Positions 1 through 5,137 of a stretch of DNA of 7,452 bases are shown one piece after another (the stretch's first letter is position 1; every line of letters starts with the position of its first letter). The notes below the pieces were generated by a model, which was given only the letters and a program-made list of their open reading frames with translations, did no database searches and was not told where the DNA came from. This stretch comes from Phormidesmis priestleyi (GTDB lineage: Bacteria > Cyanobacteriota > Cyanobacteriia > Phormidesmidales > Phormidesmidaceae), in the NCBI GenBank assembly GCA_003242115.1, contig QBMP01000221.1, positions 1 to 7,452 on the forward strand, written 5' to 3'. A program made the position numbers and the translations under genes.

Positions 1-345
1 ATAGCCGCCATACGCAACCCCGCTCAAAACGAATTCAAACACTCAAACCAACCTTAGAAAAGAACTTTTAAGCGTATTTTTTGCACCCATATCTTTAGCA
101 ATAAAAACTTCTTAACAACAATAAATTTCTATTACTATCTATACCTACATTTGCATATAAGCTAAACTTATATTAAAAAGAATTACTGATAAAATAAAGG
201 CCATAAAATTTTCACAAAGATCTTCTCATAAACTCCCCACATCAGCCTCTGCAAAGGCACTTCAGGTCATACTCTTGGCTTTATAAAAGGATTAATCATA
301 AGTAAATCAGGGTATACCCACAAATTTAGATTACGAATACCATTC

Positions 346-381
346 AACCATTCCAACCAGGATGATCACAGCGGAATGGTT
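346..381 (+). repeat. 9-bp inverted repeat (possible hairpin) upstream of petF
   Basis: AACCATTCC (346-354) and GGAATGGTT (373-381) are perfect inverted repeats separated by 18 bases, and TTTT spans 380-383. It could be a weak terminator of a gene left of the window, or a hairpin in a long petF leader. A 16-codon ATG frame (362-412) starts in the loop, but it has no spaced ribosome binding site and is not called as a gene. Confidence 0.45.
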
Positions 382-473
382 TTCTCGTAGTATCGAAATG
401 CGCTCTTGTTAATATCTACCTAGTGAGCAATGCGAGCTAGCAGCCAAAGACGTTAACAATAGATAAACAAATT

Positions 474-480
474 GAGAGGA
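474..480 (+). promoter_or_regulatory. Ribosome binding site of petF
   Basis: GAGAGGA lies 7 bases before the ATG at 488. This is good Shine-Dalgarno spacing and supports that start. Confidence 0.8.
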
Positions 481-487
481 TATTCGC

Positions 488-787
488 ATGGCTAGCTACA
501 AGGTAACGGTGGTTAACGAAGCCGAAAATCTAAATACCACCATCGAAGTGGCTGAAGACGAGTACATTTTGGACGCCGCTGAAGAGCAAGGTATTGACTT
601 GCCCTACTCCTGCCGTGCAGGCGCTTGTTCCACTTGTGCTGGCAAAATTACAACCGGCAGCGTTGATCAATCTGATCAGTCCTTCCTGGATGATGACCAA
701 ATCGAAGCAGGCTATGTACTCACCTGCGTGGCTTACCCCACTTCTGACTGCACCATTCAAACTCACCAAGAAGAAGAGCTTTACTAA
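488..787 (+). CDS. petF: Plant-type [2Fe-2S] ferredoxin
   Basis: This is the soluble one-electron carrier that takes electrons from photosystem I and passes them to ferredoxin-NADP reductase, nitrite reductase, thioredoxin reductase and similar partners. The product has 99 residues, the usual length for cyanobacterial ferredoxin I. The cluster ligands are Cys42, Cys47, Cys50 and Cys80, in the family spacing C-x4-C-x2-C-x29-C. The loop [12 protein letters not shown] (41-52), the acidic stretch [11 protein letters not shown] (65-75) and the acidic C-terminus ending EEELY are characteristic of the photosynthetic type. There is no signal peptide or extension. A GAGAGGA site 7 bases upstream supports the ATG. 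A strong terminator follows, so the gene is probably monocistronic. The assignment to the family is secure. Cyanobacteria often carry several paralogues, so whether this is the main PetF rests on overall resemblance. Confidence 0.96.
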   Translation: MASYKVTVVNEAENLNTTIEVAEDEYILDAAEEQGIDLPYSCRAGACSTCAGKITTGSVDQSDQSFLDDDQIEAGYVLTCVAYPTSDCTIQTHQEEELY

Positions 788-812
788 GTAACGCTTGACT
801 TCCCTCTGAACT

Positions 813-847
813 AAGCCCCTAGCCTGCAATTGGTCTGGGGCTTTTTT
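813..847 (+). terminator. Rho-independent terminator of petF
   Basis: AAGCCCC (813-819) pairs with GGGGCTT (837-843). The stem extends inward through AG/CT and CC/GG with single-base bulges, and the hairpin is followed by a six-T run (842-847). It starts 25 bases after the petF stop codon. Confidence 0.88.
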
Positions 848-1004
848 GATAACATATCAAATTCAAGCAGGCTATATTGATATTGTGATATTGGCGCTGC
901 TAGCACTTGCTCATCGATTTGCCCATTAATCTATTCATTGATTTGCGCACCTCAGCGCCGCCATACCGCCAAGTACAAAGCTCAAACACAAGGACTCACT
1001 AACG
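848..1004 (+). other. Intergenic leader of the sugar-nucleotide gene
   Basis: No gene is seen here. A short inverted repeat overlaps the terminator T-run (TTTGATA 845-851, TATCAAA 855-861). A 14-base imperfect direct repeat occurs at 911-924 and 935-948. AAGGA at 990-994, 10 bases before the ATG, is the likely ribosome binding site of the next gene. I found no -35/-10 pair good enough to call. Confidence 0.5.
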
Positions 1005-2174
1005 ATGAAAGCCATGATTTTGGCAGCGGGGAAAGGCACTCGGGTTCGTCCCATTACCTACACCATTCCCAAGCCTATGATTCCAATCATGCAAAAGCCC
1101 GTGATGGAGTTTTTGCTAGAGCTACTGCGCAATCACGGATTCACTCAGATAATGGCCAACGTCAGCCACTTAGCTAACGAAATTGAAGGCTATTTCCGAG
1201 ACGGTCAGCGTTTTGGTGTAGAGCTAGCCTATTCTTTTGAAGGCCGCATCACCGATGGCGAACTTGTAGGCGAGGCCATCGGCTCAGCGGGTGGCATGAG
1301 AAAAATTCAAGATTTTTCTCCTTTTTTCGACGAAACTTTTATTGTGCTTTGCGGCGATGCCCTAATTGATTTAGATCTCACTGAAGCGGTTCGACAACAC
1401 AAAGAAAAAAAATCAATCGCCACGATTGTGATGAAGCAGGTGCCTCTAAAGCAGGTGCCTAGCTACGGTGTTGTTGTCACCGATGAAAACGGCCGGATCA
1501 AATCTTTTCAGGAAAAGCCTACAGTTGAAGAAGCGCTAAGTACTGATATCAACACCGGCATCTATATCTTTGAGCCTGAAATTTTTGACTATATCCCTTC
1601 TGGTCAAGAATTTGACATCGGCGGCGATTTGTTTCCTAAGCTGGTCGCCGCGAATGCGCCTTTCTACGGCATTCGTATGGACTTTGAATGGGTAGATATT
1701 GGCAAAGTACCTGACTATTGGCAGGCTATTCAAGACGTTTTGACGGGGCAGGTCAAAGGCGTAGGCATTCCTGGGAACGAGGTCAGACCGGGCGTTTTTG
1801 CAGGGCTAAATGTCAAAGCTAATTGGGACAACATAGATATCAAAGGGCCTGTCTATATTGGCGGCATGAGTGAAATAGAAGATGGCGCAACTATTGTAGG
1901 TCCTAGCATGATTGGGCCAAACTGCTTGATTTCTAGTGGCACTATCATTGATAAAAGCGTCATTTTTGAATATTCTCGCATTGGCGCAGGCGTTCGGTTG
2001 GTCGACAAGCTGGTCTTCGGTCGCTATTGCGTCGATAAAACCGGCTCTTCTATTGATGTACAGGCCGCCGCTTTAGACTGGCTGATTACCGATACTCGTC
2101 AGGCGGTTGTCACAGAGCCGCCGATTGAGCATAGAGCGATCGCTGAACTCCTCAATCAATCAGCCACTAGCTAG
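1005..2174 (+). CDS. NDP-sugar pyrophosphorylase (probable mannose-1-phosphate guanylyltransferase type)
   Basis: The enzyme is predicted to condense a sugar 1-phosphate with an NTP, giving an NDP-sugar plus pyrophosphate for glycan or envelope synthesis in the cytoplasm. Residues 1 to about 245 form the nucleotidyltransferase fold. The nucleotide-binding signature LAAGKGTRVRP is at 6-16, with PKP at 22-24 (Lys23). GSAGG (93-97) matches the usual base-contact loop. GD at 117-118 supplies the metal-binding Asp118, EKP at 170-172 contacts the sugar, and WVDIGKVPDYWQA (229-241) carries the second metal Asp231. Residues about 280-346 show hexapeptide-like turns (YIGGMSEI, TIVGPSMIGPN, SRIGAGV) of a left-handed beta helix. 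The length of 389 residues suits this two-domain class. The exact sugar and nucleotide cannot be read from sequence: GDP-mannose is likely, while glucose or another sugar remains possible. AAGGA 10 bases upstream supports the start. It converges with ycf35 and has no partner gene in the window. Confidence 0.9.
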   Translation: MKAMILAAGKGTRVRPITYTIPKPMIPIMQKPVMEFLLELLRNHGFTQIMANVSHLANEIEGYFRDGQRFGVELAYSFEGRITDGELVGEAIGSAGGMRKIQDFSPFFDETFIVLCGDALIDLDLTEAVRQHKEKKSIATIVMKQVPLKQVPSYGVVVTDENGRIKSFQEKPTVEEALSTDINTGIYIFEPEIFDYIPSGQEFDIGGDLFPKLVAANAPFYGIRMDFEWVDIGKVPDYWQAIQDVLTGQVKGVGIPGNEVRPGVFAGLNVKANWDNIDIKGPVYIGGMSEIEDGATIVGPSMIGPNCLISSGTIIDKSVIFEYSRIGAGVRLVDKLVFGRYCVDKTGSSIDVQAAALDWLITDTRQAVVTEPPIEHRAIAELLNQSATS

Positions 2175-2210
2175 TCACCCATTAACAGCGCCCACTCAAG
2201 CCAGATATAA

Positions 2211-2244
2211 ACAAAAAAATAGGCTGACCCGTTAGTCAGCCTAT
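2211..2244 (-). terminator. Rho-independent terminator of ycf35, between convergent genes
   Basis: ATAGGCTGAC (2219-2228) and GTCAGCCTAT (2235-2244) form a perfect 10-bp stem with a 6-base loop. On the minus strand it is followed by seven T (complement of 2213-2219), so it terminates ycf35. The plus side has no T-run, so any effect on the sugar-nucleotide transcript would be weaker. It lies 40 bases past the ycf35 stop codon. Confidence 0.9.
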
Positions 2245-2284
2245 CTCAGTTATCGGAACGACACTACAAAAGCGAACGTTCAGC

Positions 2285-2635
2285 TTACTGAAGCACAAGC
2301 CGCACGTTGGCATTCTGCAATCCAGGACGCTTAACCTCAGCTAGAGTCTTATTCACGGCATACTTCTGATTGATTGAGTTAATCAGCTCAGTCTGGTTGT
2401 GCTTTTTAGCCACGCCCCAGAGATCGGCAATCAAGTCAAAAGAACCATCAGCATTGCGTGACCAGCCGAGATCATAGTCACCTTCAAGCACGGCAACGAT
2501 ATCAGCACGGACGTTTTGACCGTTGTAACCACGAATGTTAGCTTCAGTCTTCACAGTCACACCGAGGTCACTGAGAGAAGACTTCAAGATTTCAGCATCG
2601 GAGATCTTAGTGCGCAAAGTACTAAAATGAGACAT
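2285..2635 (-). CDS. ycf35: Ycf35 / DUF1257 family protein
   Basis: This is a small soluble protein of 116 residues, conserved in cyanobacteria and in red-algal and other plastid genomes, with no established biochemical role. The N-terminus MSHFSTLRTKI and the core segments YNGQNVRADIVAV, YDLGWSRNADGSFDLIADLWG and NQKYAVNKTLAEVKR are typical of the family. There is no membrane segment, signal peptide or cysteine pair. The start is set by a full AGGAGG on the minus strand (2645-2650), 9 bases before the ATG, the best ribosome binding site in the window. The gene lies 196 bp downstream of ycf46 on the same strand, with a hairpin and phased repeats between them, so it may be co-transcribed or have its own promoter. 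A strong terminator follows it. Confidence 0.93.
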   Translation of the reverse strand: MSHFSTLRTKISDAEILKSSLSDLGVTVKTEANIRGYNGQNVRADIVAVLEGDYDLGWSRNADGSFDLIADLWGVAKKHNQTELINSINQKYAVNKTLAEVKRPGLQNANVRLVLQ

Positions 2636-2644
2636 TTTGAGTTT

Positions 2645-2650
2645 CCTCCT
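2645..2650 (-). promoter_or_regulatory. Strong Shine-Dalgarno of ycf35
   Basis: The minus strand reads AGGAGG, a perfect anti-Shine-Dalgarno match, 9 bases before the ATG. The other genes in the window have weaker or no such sites, so ycf35 is probably translated well. Confidence 0.85.
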
Positions 2651-2751
2651 GGAGAGAAATTGAGAGACAACGAGGTTAGAAATCGAAAACCGTCAGCTAT
2701 CAAATGGGATAGAACCTGACTTTTGTGTAAACCACTAGCAGCACGGACAAG

Positions 2752-2788
2752 ATGAAATCAAAGTGAAACCAAATGAAATCAAAGTGAA
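2752..2788 (-). repeat. Helically phased direct repeats upstream of ycf35
   Basis: ATGAAATCAAAGTGAA occurs exactly twice (2752-2767 and 2773-2788), 21 bp apart. Within this, the TGAAA core recurs at 2753, 2764, 2774 and 2785 (the last copy is TGAAC), with steps of 11, 10 and 11 bp. On the coding strand of ycf35 this reads as repeated TTTCA, placed about 117-153 bp before its start codon. The one-turn spacing is typical of tandem response-regulator sites or of curved DNA. Confidence 0.6.
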
Positions 2789-2802
2789 CAATGCCCTAGT
2801 CT

Positions 2803-2826
2803 TTTTTCCTGTAGGAGCAGGAAAAA
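2803..2826 (-). other. Hairpin just after the ycf46 stop codon
   Basis: TTTTTCCTG (2803-2811) and CAGGAAAAA (2818-2826) form a perfect 9-bp stem with a 6-base loop, starting 5 bases after the ycf46 stop. No T-run follows on either strand, so it is not a standard terminator. It could protect or define the 3' end of the ycf46 transcript, or attenuate read-through into ycf35. Confidence 0.5.
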
Positions 2827-2831
2827 GCCTG

Positions 2832-4346
2832 TTAAAACTCCATCCGCTGGTATTCCGCCACCGATGAAGCCGCCGGACGAGCCCGCTGACGAGCCCAATC
2901 GCGCAGAGCCGTTACCTGTTCACTCATCGTCTTTGAAAGCGGCATCGTAGCGCGAATAGCCGCAATAATATCGAGTTGAGTAAACTCTCTGCCCTGAGCA
3001 AACGCTTCGTACATTGCTGAAATCAGTCCCTGCTCAATCTCAGCGCCCGAAAACCCTTCACAAACCTTGCTCAACTGATCAAAGTCAAACCGCTCTGTTT
3101 CAGAACGCCGCTTGCCCAAGTGAATCTTGAAAATTTCCTTGCGTTCTTCTTCATTCGGCAAGTCCACAAAGAAAATCTCATCAAATCGACCCTTTCTCAA
3201 AAACTCGCTCGGCAAGCGCTCTACCCGGTTTGCAGTTGCTATCACAAACACAGGCGACGTCTTCTCCTGCATCCAGGTTAAAAAGCTACCAAAGATACGA
3301 CTAGACGTACCGCCATCAGAATCAGCTGATCCTGCGCTACCGGCAAATGCCTTATCGATTTCGTCGATAAATAATACAGCAGGTGAAATCGACTCGGCTG
3401 TTCTCAGCGCCCCTCTTAAATTAGCTTCAGAGCGTCCGACCATAGAGCCATCGTATACTCTGCCCATGTCCAAGCGCAGCAGGGGAAGCCCCCACAGTCG
3501 AGCGGTCGTTTTTGCAATTAACGATTTACCACACCCCGGCACACCTAAAATCAACATGCCTTTAGGCTGAGGCAATCCGTATTCACGAGCCCGCTCGGTA
3601 AAAGCATTGGAGCGCTGCTTTAACCAGTGCTTTAGCTCTTCTAATCCACCCACTGAGTCAATCGTTTCATCTTCTTCAATATAATCAAGAATGCCATTGC
3701 GGCGAATCAACTGCTTCTTTTCAGAAAGAACAATATCAACTTCGCCCTCAGTTAACTGACCTGCCATTACCCGAGACTTACGGAAAACCTTTTCAGCCTC
3801 ATCGCGGGTAAGTCCTAAGGCAGCTTTCAACAGCTTTTCTCGACCTTCCGTTGTAATACTCGCGGTTCGAGACTTAGCCAGTTCAGCCGAAAGCACTTGG
3901 TTTAGCTCAGACATATTAGGTAAGCTAAAGTCTAAAACAACAACCTCTTTCTCTAGCTCAATAGGGACTTCTTGTACTGGAGACATCAAAACGATAGTCT
4001 TATGGGTTCCTCGAAAGCTCTCAACAGCATCGCGCAGGCTGCGAGTCACCTCAGGGCTATCTTTAAAGGGATGCAAATCTTTGAAGACGAAGATGCTAGG
4101 CTCTTTCTGACGCATGGCCCAAGTGATAGCAGCCTGAGGAGAAACCGTATTGTTTTGCTGACCCGATCCCTTCTCTTGGCCATACTCAACCATGCCATGA
4201 GTCATCGTCCAAGTATACATTCGCTGTGACTGTGGCGGCTGCTGGGCAAGAGCAGCGATTGTCCTCTCTGCTCGTTCCTCCTCAAAGGTGACCAGATAGA
4301 TCAGCGGGTATTGAGCCTGAATTAATACGCTTAGCTCTTCTCTCAT
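2832..4346 (-). CDS. ycf46: Ycf46-type AAA+ ATPase
   Basis: This is a 504-residue cytoplasmic ATPase of the AAA+ superfamily, the Ycf46 group shared by cyanobacteria and some plastids. Residues 1 to about 220 are the group's own N-terminal region, starting MREELSVLIQAQYPLIYLVT. The AAA module spans about 225-470: Walker A GVPGCGKS (268-275), Walker B LFIDEID (325-331), sensor 1 TAN (371-373), arginine-finger region RKGRFDE (384-390) and the lid motif GFSGAEIE (431-438). All catalytic residues are present. There is no membrane segment or protease domain, so it is not an FtsH. From memory, the Synechocystis Ycf46 has been linked to regulation of CO2 utilisation and to a stress-responsive operon, but its substrate is unknown. 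The ATG has only a G-rich GGGGG stretch 8 bases upstream as a possible ribosome site. A palindrome lies in the leader. ycf35 follows on the same strand. Confidence 0.93.
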   Translation of the reverse strand: MREELSVLIQAQYPLIYLVTFEEERAERTIAALAQQPPQSQRMYTWTMTHGMVEYGQEKGSGQQNNTVSPQAAITWAMRQKEPSIFVFKDLHPFKDSPEVTRSLRDAVESFRGTHKTIVLMSPVQEVPIELEKEVVVLDFSLPNMSELNQVLSAELAKSRTASITTEGREKLLKAALGLTRDEAEKVFRKSRVMAGQLTEGEVDIVLSEKKQLIRRNGILDYIEEDETIDSVGGLEELKHWLKQRSNAFTERAREYGLPQPKGMLILGVPGCGKSLIAKTTARLWGLPLLRLDMGRVYDGSMVGRSEANLRGALRTAESISPAVLFIDEIDKAFAGSAGSADSDGGTSSRIFGSFLTWMQEKTSPVFVIATANRVERLPSEFLRKGRFDEIFFVDLPNEEERKEIFKIHLGKRRSETERFDFDQLSKVCEGFSGAEIEQGLISAMYEAFAQGREFTQLDIIAAIRATMPLSKTMSEQVTALRDWARQRARPAASSVAEYQRMEF

Positions 4347-4496
4347 GGCGAACGCCCCCAGTTAAGACGACTTAACTATCTATCTACAATAAAACAACAG
4401 ATTAGAACAAAAACAACAGGTTTTCGGTAGCGGATCCAACAAAAATCAAAAAGAAGACTATTTAGCAAATAAATCTATTCAGAATAAATTCAGCTG
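4347..4496 (-). other. Intergenic region upstream of ycf46
   Basis: This 150-bp gap presumably holds the ycf46 promoter and the 3' end of the ribbon-helix-helix gene transcript. AAAACAACAG occurs twice (4391-4400 and 4410-4419), and a palindrome sits at 4360-4377. The best promoter reading on the minus strand is TTGTTT, 17 bases, TTTATT, which is weak. No hairpin followed by a T-run is seen after the upstream gene, so read-through into ycf46 is possible. Confidence 0.4.
4360..4377 (-). promoter_or_regulatory. 18-bp palindrome in the ycf46 leader, possible operator
   Basis: AGTTAAG (4360-4366) and CTTAACT (4371-4377) are perfect inverted repeats around a 4-base centre. The element ends 13 bases before the ycf46 ATG. 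It could bind a dimeric regulator, or form a short RNA hairpin next to the G-rich ribosome binding region. Confidence 0.45.
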
Positions 4497-4856
4497 CTAG
4501 CAAGTAATCAATTCTCCTTCATCAGGGCTTTTTGAGTTATTGCGCAGTTCCGCAATTCGATCTAAATCCGTCAGTATCAGAGACTCCGGCTCAGAGTGCT
4601 CATGAATCAAATCCAATTCATCCCCTTTTATGGCCACAGAAGCAGCGCATTTAGGGCAGGCATGTATGCGATGGCTTTGGCCGCAGCCATCACTACTCTC
4701 CCCAAGCAGATCAACATTGTCCAGATAAAACTCAATTGCCCGCTGCGCCATCAGTGACATTGTTTCGCCGTCAATAGCGGAGCGAATCTTGAACTGCCGA
4801 TGCAGTTCGTCTGGAAGATATAGCGTGACTTTTTGCTTAGCTTGCTTAACTGGCAT
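4497..4856 (-). CDS. Ribbon-helix-helix DNA-binding protein with CxxC tail
   Basis: This is a predicted small transcription regulator of 119 residues. Residues 8-46 read as a CopG/Arc-like ribbon-helix-helix: a basic strand KVTLYLP (9-15), helix DELHRQFKIRSAID (16-29), then helix SLMAQRAIEFYL (34-45). Such proteins dimerise, and the paired strands enter the DNA major groove. The second half has HRIHACPKC (62-70), a possible half zinc-binding knuckle, then an acidic tail ending in Cys119. Similar proteins occur across cyanobacteria as far as I recall, with no studied function known to me. The frame stays open to an ATG at 4949, but I chose the ATG at 4856: MPVKQAKQKVTLYLP resembles the family N-terminus, and the good promoter at 4894-4922 would start transcription downstream of 4949. 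Neither start has a clear ribosome binding site. A toxin-antitoxin antitoxin is unlikely, because no toxin gene is adjacent. Confidence 0.78.
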   Translation of the reverse strand: MPVKQAKQKVTLYLPDELHRQFKIRSAIDGETMSLMAQRAIEFYLDNVDLLGESSDGCGQSHRIHACPKCAASVAIKGDELDLIHEHSEPESLILTDLDRIAELRNNSKSPDEGELITC

Positions 4857-4881
4857 ATCGGATTTGAATAACGTGGCCCCA

Positions 4882-4893
4882 GATATGTATATC
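4882..4893 (-). promoter_or_regulatory. Palindromic operator candidate at the start of transcription
   Basis: GATATGTATATC has perfect 5-bp arms (GATAT and ATATC) around a 2-base centre. It touches the -10 box on its downstream side and covers the expected transcription start. Ribbon-helix-helix repressors often control their own gene through short palindromes in this position. A further GATAT half-site lies at the start codon (minus strand, 4855-4859). Confidence 0.45.
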
Positions 4894-4922
4894 AAGATAG
4901 CGAGATGGCGCTTTGCTGTCAA
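4894..4922 (-). promoter_or_regulatory. Sigma70-type promoter of the ribbon-helix-helix gene
   Basis: On the minus strand, a perfect -35 TTGACA (4917-4922) is followed by a 17-bp spacer and -10 TATCTT (4894-4899, four of six consensus bases). Transcription would start near 4887, leaving a leader of about 30 bases before the ATG at 4856. Confidence 0.7.
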
Positions 4923-5003
4923 GACTCTATGCCACTTTGACGTCAGCATAGTTACATTACTTAATAATTGAGCAGTATTTGGTTACGATCTGTCTTTGTG
5001 GAA

Positions 5004-5025
5004 ACCTTCACAGCGACCTTCACAG
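5004..5025 (+). repeat. Tandem direct repeat overlapping the recQ promoter
   Basis: ACCTTCACAG occurs at 5004-5013 and 5016-5025, a 12-bp period. The first copy contains the proposed -35 box of recQ, so a protein bound here would affect polymerase access. Confidence 0.5.
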
Positions 5026-5036
5026 AGCTTTTTAAT
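5007..5036 (+). promoter_or_regulatory. Probable promoter of recQ
   Basis: TTCACA (5007-5012, five of six consensus bases) and TTTAAT (5031-5036, five of six) are separated by 18 bp. Transcription would start near 5043, about 95 bases before the recQ ATG at 5138. No LexA-like box is evident, so the promoter does not show SOS control. Confidence 0.5.
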
Positions 5037-5137
5037 GGAGAGTTGTTAGGCAAGTCTTATCATCTCCCCGATCTTTGACTATGCTGGACTAGACCTTGCA
5101 GCCGAAGGGTACCTTTAGGCATCTAAACTTTTTTTGC

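Larger units (their letters stand above)
1..487. other. AT-rich intergenic region upstream of petF
   Basis: No convincing gene is visible in this stretch. The first 300 bases are strongly AT-rich and show no clear ORF or RNA structure. The last 150 bases hold a 9-bp inverted repeat (346-381) and a wider-spaced pair, TTGTTAA (406-412) and TTAACAA (453-459). They presumably also hold the petF promoter. TAATAT at 410-415 could be a -10 box, but no acceptable -35 lies 16-18 bp upstream, so I do not call a promoter. Confidence 0.6.

Noticed and set aside
530..829. 99-codon frame antisense to petF
   Set aside because: It overlaps petF almost completely, has no homologous look or ribosome site, and runs into the petF terminator. 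It is a shadow frame.
845..861. TTTGATA-N3-TATCAAA inverted repeat as an operator
   Set aside because: It is short and AT-rich and overlaps the petF terminator T-run, so chance or the terminator itself explains it adequately.
1434..1460. Tandem AAGCAGGTGCCT copies (15-bp period) in the sugar-nucleotide gene
   Set aside because: They encode VPLKQVP in a segment where related enzymes seem to have the same length and a similar pattern, so this does not look like a recent insertion.
3127..3570. 147-codon frame antisense to ycf46
   Set aside because: It lies wholly inside the conserved AAA module on the other strand, so it is best explained as codon-bias shadow.
4497..4856. Antitoxin of a toxin-antitoxin pair
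   Set aside because: A ribbon-helix-helix domain would fit, but no small toxin frame is adjacent on the same strand. Its neighbours are ycf46 and a divergent recQ.
4857..4949. Upstream start at 4949 adding 31 residues to the ribbon-helix-helix protein
   Set aside because: The extra residues do not resemble the family, and the good promoter with its -10 at 4894-4899 would start transcription after that ATG.
5096..5137. TTG start adding 14 residues to RecQ
   Set aside because: No clear ribosome binding site, a rare start codon, and the extension does not look like RecQ sequence. It cannot be fully excluded.
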